NCBI GenBank assembly: GCA_902780565.1
Contig: CACZGD010000015.1
Span: 1-41,859, forward strand
DNA: 41,859 bases
Source of the DNA: Oscillospiraceae bacterium
Lineage (GTDB): Bacteria; Bacillota; Clostridia; Oscillospirales; Acutalibacteraceae
Direction of reading: 5' to 3'
Both the position numbers and the translations under genes were made by a program. The notes under the pieces are model-generated. The model was not told where the DNA came from. It did no database searches and was given only the letters and a program-made list of their open reading frames with translations. Positions 38,568-41,859 of this stretch are shown one piece after another. Positions within the stretch are counted from its first letter, which is position 1; every line of letters begins with the position of its first letter.

Positions 38568-39242
38568 TCACGAGTCTCTGGGGTCCGCGCCGTGCAGCAG
38601 CTCCACCTGCCGCAGCATTTCCCGCGGGTCGTCGGCGAAGACCGACGCGCCGTGCCGACGCAGAAAGGCGCGGTCCCGGAAGCCCCAGGTGACGGAGATG
38701 CAGGGCATGCCCGCGGCCCTTGCGGTGGCGATATCCACGTCCGAGTCGCCGACGTAGACCGCCTCCTCCGCCGTGGCGCCGAGGCGCGACAGCGCCGCCA
38801 GCACCATATCCGGCGCGGGCTTTTTGCGCATGCCGTCCGTGAAGCCCAAAGCGAAATGGAACAGCCCCGGGAAATAGGTCTTCACCAGCGTCTGCACCGC
38901 GTAGTCGGATTTATTGGAGACCACCGCCACGCCGAACCCGGCGTTTCGCAGTGCCCGCAGCGCCACCGGAATGCCCCGGTAGGGCCGGGTTTCCTCCGCG
39001 CAGTGCTGCGCGTAGCAGGCGTTGAAATCCCGGAACACCCGGTCCACGACGGCCTCCGGCGTGCCCGCCGGGACGGCGCGCTCCACCAGCAGGCGGATGC
39101 CGTTGCCGACGAACAAGCGGACCTCGTCGATCGTGCGCGGCGGCAGACCGTTCTGCGCCAGCGCCAGATTTGTAGCCGTGTGCAGATCGCGCAGCGTATC
39201 CAGCACCGTGCCGTCCAGATCAAAAATGACAGCTTTTAACAT
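38568..39242 (-). CDS. HAD-family phosphatase (phosphoglycolate phosphatase-like)
   Basis: A 224-residue haloacid dehalogenase-superfamily phosphatase. Motif I is VIFDLDGTVLDT with the nucleophile Asp9 and general acid Asp11. Motif II is VVSNKSD, motif III the Lys of KKPAPDM and motif IV VGDSDVDIATARAAG. The alpha-helical cap lies between motifs I and II, as in phosphoglycolate phosphatase and beta-phosphoglucomutase relatives, which cannot be told apart by eye. ATG at 39242 has no clear ribosome site and follows a T-rich stretch, so the exact start is somewhat uncertain. The gene lies downstream of a terminator for the ribosomal operon and has its own terminator. Substrate unknown. Confidence 0.88.
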   Translation of the reverse strand: MLKAVIFDLDGTVLDTLRDLHTATNLALAQNGLPPRTIDEVRLFVGNGIRLLVERAVPAGTPEAVVDRVFRDFNACYAQHCAEETRPYRGIPVALRALRNAGFGVAVVSNKSDYAVQTLVKTYFPGLFHFALGFTDGMRKKPAPDMVLAALSRLGATAEEAVYVGDSDVDIATARAAGMPCISVTWGFRDRAFLRRHGASVFADDPREMLRQVELLHGADPRDS

Positions 39243-39272
39243 AATACCAAAAAAGAATTGTCCTTTTATCTC

Positions 39273-39303
39273 AAAAAAGGACTGCCCTTCGGCAGCCCCC
39301 TTG
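39273..39303 (-). terminator. Terminator after khpA
   Basis: The stem CTGCC / GGCAG with flanking AAGG / CCTT, followed on the minus strand by TTTTTTGAG, lies just after the khpA stop codon. The longer stem has internal mismatches. Confidence 0.7.
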
Positions 39304-39307
39304 CGGC

Positions 39308-39541
39308 TCAGTCGATCTCGACCTGCACCTTTTCGTTATTGCGGTTGCCCGCGGCGCGCATCACGACGCGGATCGCCTTCGCAATGTGCCCCTGCTTGCC
39401 GATCACTCTGCCGATATCGTTTTCGGCGACGTGAAGGTGATAGACGATCACGCCTTCCTCATCCGGCGCGTCGACGGTCACGCTCACGCTATCGGGCTCG
39501 TTGACGAGACCCTTCGCAAGACCGATCAGTAATTCTTCCAT
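39308..39541 (-). CDS. khpA: KH-domain RNA-binding protein KhpA
   Basis: A 77-residue single KH-domain protein. The loop GRVIGKQGHIAKAIRVVMRA contains the GxxG RNA-binding motif (GKQG). ATG at 39541 has GGAGG seven bases upstream. In Firmicutes it sits between rpsP and rimM, and here it follows rpsP directly, 17 bp apart. KhpA pairs with KhpB/Jag to bind RNA and affect cell division and elongation in streptococci; no khpB is in the window. rimM, trmD and rplS, which often follow rpsP and khpA, are not next to it here, since a terminator and a phosphatase gene follow. Confidence 0.92.
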   Translation of the reverse strand: MEELLIGLAKGLVNEPDSVSVTVDAPDEEGVIVYHLHVAENDIGRVIGKQGHIAKAIRVVMRAAGNRNNEKVQVEID

Positions 39542-39558
39542 TGTGAATTCCTCCGGCA

Positions 39559-39801
39559 TCAGTCAAGGACGCCGTTCTTCTTCAGAAGGGACTTCACGGT
39601 GTCGGTGGGCTGCGCGCCGTTCTTGATCCATTCCTTCGCCTTGTCGGCGTCGACCTTCACGGTGGCGGGCTCGGTCATGGGATCATAAAAACCGATCTCT
39701 TCGATGAATCTGCCGTCGCGGGGATAGCGGGAATCCGCAACCACGATGCGATAGAAAGGAGCCTTTTTCGCGCCCATGCGGCGCAGACGGATTTTAACCA
39801 T
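39559..39801 (-). CDS. rpsP: 30S ribosomal protein S16
   Basis: An 80-residue ribosomal protein. The start [20 protein letters not shown] and the [17 protein letters not shown] segment are diagnostic of S16, a small-subunit assembly protein. ATG at 39801 has CTGGAGGAAAAA upstream. It follows ffh (86-bp gap) and precedes khpA, the usual Firmicutes order, and is presumably cotranscribed from the ylxM promoter. Confidence 0.97.
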   Translation of the reverse strand: MVKIRLRRMGAKKAPFYRIVVADSRYPRDGRFIEEIGFYDPMTEPATVKVDADKAKEWIKNGAQPTDTVKSLLKKNGVLD

Positions 39802-39887
39802 AATGCTTTTTCCTCCAGTGAAAAAATAATTTTTTGATTTGTTTATACCGGACGCGCACAGGGCGCGTTGGAGTCGATTCTTTTGGC

Positions 39888-41261
39888 TTACATGCCGGGG
39901 AAGCCCTTGCCGGGCGCGCCGGGGTAGCCGGGCATGTTCGGCATCATTTTGCGCATTTTCTTTTTGCCGCCCTTGCTGCCGCCGAACTGCTTGAACATTT
40001 TCTGCATATCTTTATATTGCTTGAGCAGCCGGTTCACGTCCTCCACCTGCATGCCGCAGCCCGCCGCGATGCGGCGCTTGCGCGAGGGATTGATGATATC
40101 GGGCTTTTCGCGCTCCTTCGGCGTCATAGACAGGATGATCGCCTTCGTGCGGTCGAACTGCCGCTCGTCGATCTCCACGTCGCGGATCTTTTTGCCGAGG
40201 CCCGGGATCATGCCGAGCAGATCCTTGATGGATCCCATTTTTTTCATTTCCTCGAGCTGATAGAGCAGGTCGTTCAGGTCGAACTTATTGGCGCGCAGCT
40301 TTTTCTCCAGCTCCTCCGCCTTTTTCTCGTCCAGCGTCTGCTCCGCCTTTTCGATCAGGCTCAGCACGTCGCCCATGCCGAGGATGCGCGACGCCATGCG
40401 GTCGGGATGGAAGGTATCGAGATCGTCCAGCTTTTCGCCGATGCCCACGAACTTGATGGGCTTGCCGGTGACGGCTCTGGCGGACAGCGCGGCGCCGCCG
40501 CGGGTATCGCCGTCCAGCTTTGTGAGGACGAGCCCGTCGATGCCCAGCGCCTCGTTGAAGGTGGAGGCGACGTTCACGGCGTCCTGACCGAGCATGGAGT
40601 CCACCACGAGCAGGATCTCGTGCGGGTGGACGGCGGCCTTGATATCCTTCAGCTCCTGCATGAGCTGCTGGTCGATGTGCAGACGGCCTGCGGTATCGAG
40701 GAACACGTAGTCGTAGCCCTGATCCTTTGCGAGCCGGATCGCGTTTTCGGCGATGGTGACGGGATTCGTGACGCCCATTTCAAAGACCGGCACGCCCGCC
40801 TGCTCGCCCACCACCTGCAACTGCTTGATGGCGGCGGGCCGGTAGATATCGCACGCCGCGAGGAGGGGACGGTGCCCCCTGCCCTTGAGCCATTTCGCGA
40901 TTTTGGCGGAATGGGTGGTTTTACCGGAGCCCTGCAGGCCGCACATCATGACGACGGTCGGGGGGTGGGGCGCGGAATTCAGTCTGGCGGCGGTGCCGCC
41001 CATGAGGGCCGTCAATTCCTCGTTGACGATCTTGATGACCATCTGCGCGGGGGTCAGGCTTTCGGAGACCTTCGCGCCGATCGCCTTTTCGGTGACGCGG
41101 TTCGTGAAGTCCTTGGCGACCTTGTAGCTGACGTCGGCCTCCAGCAGCGCCAGTCGCACCTCGCGCATGGCTTCCTTGACGTCCGCCTCGGTCAGAGAGC
41201 CCTTGCTTCTCAGCCGCTTGAACGCGGCGTCCAGTTTATCGGAGAGTCCTTCAAATGCCAT
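39888..41261 (-). CDS. ffh: Signal recognition particle GTPase Ffh
   Basis: A 457-residue SRP54-type GTPase that binds signal sequences and delivers nascent proteins to the membrane with FtsY. The N-domain starts [16 protein letters not shown]. The G domain carries [15 protein letters not shown] (P-loop near residue 110), [13 protein letters not shown] (G3) and [13 protein letters not shown] (G4). The Met-rich M domain follows from about residue 325 ([29 protein letters not shown]) and ends in a Gly/Met/Pro-rich tail. The length is normal. ATG at 41261 is 19 bp after the ylxM stop. The 4.5S RNA gene needed for SRP is not in the window. Confidence 0.97.
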   Translation of the reverse strand: MAFEGLSDKLDAAFKRLRSKGSLTEADVKEAMREVRLALLEADVSYKVAKDFTNRVTEKAIGAKVSESLTPAQMVIKIVNEELTALMGGTAARLNSAPHPPTVVMMCGLQGSGKTTHSAKIAKWLKGRGHRPLLAACDIYRPAAIKQLQVVGEQAGVPVFEMGVTNPVTIAENAIRLAKDQGYDYVFLDTAGRLHIDQQLMQELKDIKAAVHPHEILLVVDSMLGQDAVNVASTFNEALGIDGLVLTKLDGDTRGGAALSARAVTGKPIKFVGIGEKLDDLDTFHPDRMASRILGMGDVLSLIEKAEQTLDEKKAEELEKKLRANKFDLNDLLYQLEEMKKMGSIKDLLGMIPGLGKKIRDVEIDERQFDRTKAIILSMTPKEREKPDIINPSRKRRIAAGCGMQVEDVNRLLKQYKDMQKMFKQFGGSKGGKKKMRKMMPNMPGYPGAPGKGFPGM

Positions 41262-41279
41262 GTTGGGCTCCTTTCCTGT

Positions 41280-41645
41280 TTATTCTTCGGACAGAGAAAG
41301 CGCGATCGACTTGATGCGCACCGTGAGATCGCTGATCTCGCGCGACAGCCCCGTTTTGCGGTTCTCGGCGCTGATGCGCGACGCGCAGTCGATGATCTCG
41401 GCCAGTCCCTTTTCCACTTCCTTGAAGCGGCGCACAAGCCCGAGACGCTCCTCCATTTCGATGAGCTGGCATTCCGCCCGCTTGATCGCGTCCCGCACGC
41501 CCTGCCGGGTGATGCCTACGTTCGCGGCGATCTCGGACAGCGAGAGATCCTGATTATAATAGTAATCCAAAAACTCGCGCTGCTTCGGCGTGAGCATATC
41601 CCCGTAAAAATCCAGAAGCACCGTGATTTCGAGATTTTTCGCCAT
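41280..41645 (-). CDS. ylxM: YlxM-type helix-turn-helix protein
   Basis: A 121-residue DNA-binding protein of the UPF0122/YlxM family. The helix-turn-helix SLSEIAANVGITRQGVRDAI is near residues 34-55 of a protein starting with KNLEITVLLDFYGDMLTPKQ, the classic N-terminus; the C-terminal half is coiled-coil-like. It precedes ffh in most Firmicutes, where it is thought to modulate SRP genes or activity. ATG at 41645 has AAAGGGG upstream. A promoter and a stem-loop leader lie upstream. Confidence 0.93.
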   Translation of the reverse strand: MAKNLEITVLLDFYGDMLTPKQREFLDYYYNQDLSLSEIAANVGITRQGVRDAIKRAECQLIEMEERLGLVRRFKEVEKGLAEIIDCASRISAENRKTGLSREISDLTVRIKSIALSLSEE

Positions 41646-41669
41646 GATGATCGCCCCTTTCTCCGTATT

Positions 41670-41696
41670 GCCTGTAAAGGTTTGCTCTTTACAGGC
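41670..41696 (-). promoter_or_regulatory. Stem-loop at the 5' end of the ylxM-ffh mRNA
   Basis: GCCTGTAAAG (41670-41679) and CTTTACAGGC (41687-41696) are a perfect 10-bp inverted repeat with loop of seven. It lies right at the expected transcription start, about 25 bp before the ylxM start codon. Confidence 0.75.
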
Positions 41697-41700
41697 AAAG

Positions 41701-41729
41701 AGTATACCATATGGGAACGGATTTGTCAA
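41701..41729 (-). promoter_or_regulatory. Promoter of the ylxM-ffh-rpsP-khpA operon
   Basis: Minus-strand TTGACA (41729-41724), 17-bp spacer, TATACT (41706-41701). Confidence 0.87.
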
Positions 41730-41791
41730 GAGCTTTTTTATAAAAAAGGGGGAGCCTTCCGGCCAATGTCATTAAGTTAATTCAATAATTC

Positions 41792-41831
41792 AAAAAAGAG
41801 TTTTCACAGAAATGTGGAGACTCTTTTTTTT
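41792..41831. terminator. Bidirectional terminator at the right edge
   Basis: A 15-bp stem (41794-41808 with 41813-41827, two G-U pairs) closed by GAAA; T runs flank it on both strands. It probably ends a leftward gene that lies beyond the window. Confidence 0.82.
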
Positions 41832-41859
41832 GTGAAAAAAATCAAAGAAAATTTCAAAA

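Noticed and set aside
39834-41780. 648-codon plus-strand frame antisense to ffh and ylxM
   Set aside because: Both minus-strand genes are certain; the frame is an antisense shadow rich in His, Leu and Val.

Overview
The window looks like a chromosome segment of a high-GC, Gram-positive anaerobe of the class Clostridia, most likely an Oscillospiraceae/Ruminococcaceae-type gut bacterium. This is inferred from four things: the Firmicutes operon ylxM-ffh-rpsP-khpA, a yhbD-like/bactofilin pair, lipoproteins and signal peptides of Gram-positive type, and two secreted proteins ending in type I dockerin domains. Promoters follow the sigma-A pattern (TTGACA or TTGCAA, 17 bp, TATAAT or TATACT) and ribosome binding sites are strong (AGGAGG-like). 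No phage, insertion sequence, plasmid replication gene or CRISPR array was recognised.

Layout. 1-2.5 kb: the end of a sensor histidine kinase, then a Mor-like regulator with a membrane-anchored protein, and an AT-richer hypothetical gene. 2.5-3.2 kb: tRNA-Arg(CCG) with a degenerate copy upstream in the same transcript, and a small possible gene. 3.2-7.7 kb: a leftward unit of a membrane sensor resembling a kinase without catalytic motifs, a three-helix histidine kinase, a LuxR-type response regulator and a GH16 glucanase-like enzyme. 7.8-15.1 kb: a divergent gene for a 2,427-residue secreted dockerin protein. 15.3-21.4 kb: a rightward series (LysR regulator, TraX-family membrane protein, lipoprotein, glycerophosphodiesterase, DUF4004 regulator with bactofilin under two palindromic operators, MFS transporter). 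21.5-24.9 kb: a second dockerin protein, divergent from a large double-HTH regulator. 25.0-31.0 kb: GAPDH, a D-2-hydroxyacid dehydrogenase, a metallophosphoesterase, a lipoprotein and an MBL-fold hydrolase. 31.05-32.24 kb: a gene-free repeat island. 32.2-37.8 kb: ECF sigma factor, a membrane-anchored probable anti-sigma factor and a DUF2079 membrane protein; then CCA-adding enzyme and a radical SAM protein. 38.0-41.7 kb: a 42-residue small protein with its own promoter, a HAD phosphatase, and khpA, rpsP, ffh and ylxM.

How the genes work together. The sensor/kinase/regulator/GH16 unit next to a giant dockerin protein suggests control of cell-surface or polysaccharide functions, although no cohesin or scaffoldin lies in the window. 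The sigma/anti-sigma-like/DUF2079 genes overlap one another and form a second signalling unit. The ffh group belongs to protein targeting and the ribosome.

Most unusual signals. The non-coding DNA carries most of the novelty. The 31.1-32.2 kb island has three successive inverted-repeat modules whose arms are built from 9-bp tandem units, followed by 80-bp direct repeats with an inverted partial copy, and an exact 43-bp tandem duplication. A dispersed family combining a 20-bp core (ATGCCGACCGCAGGTCCCGA) with 7-bp tandem arrays recurs right after stop codons. Several compact GC hairpins occur between genes. All functional readings of these are inference.
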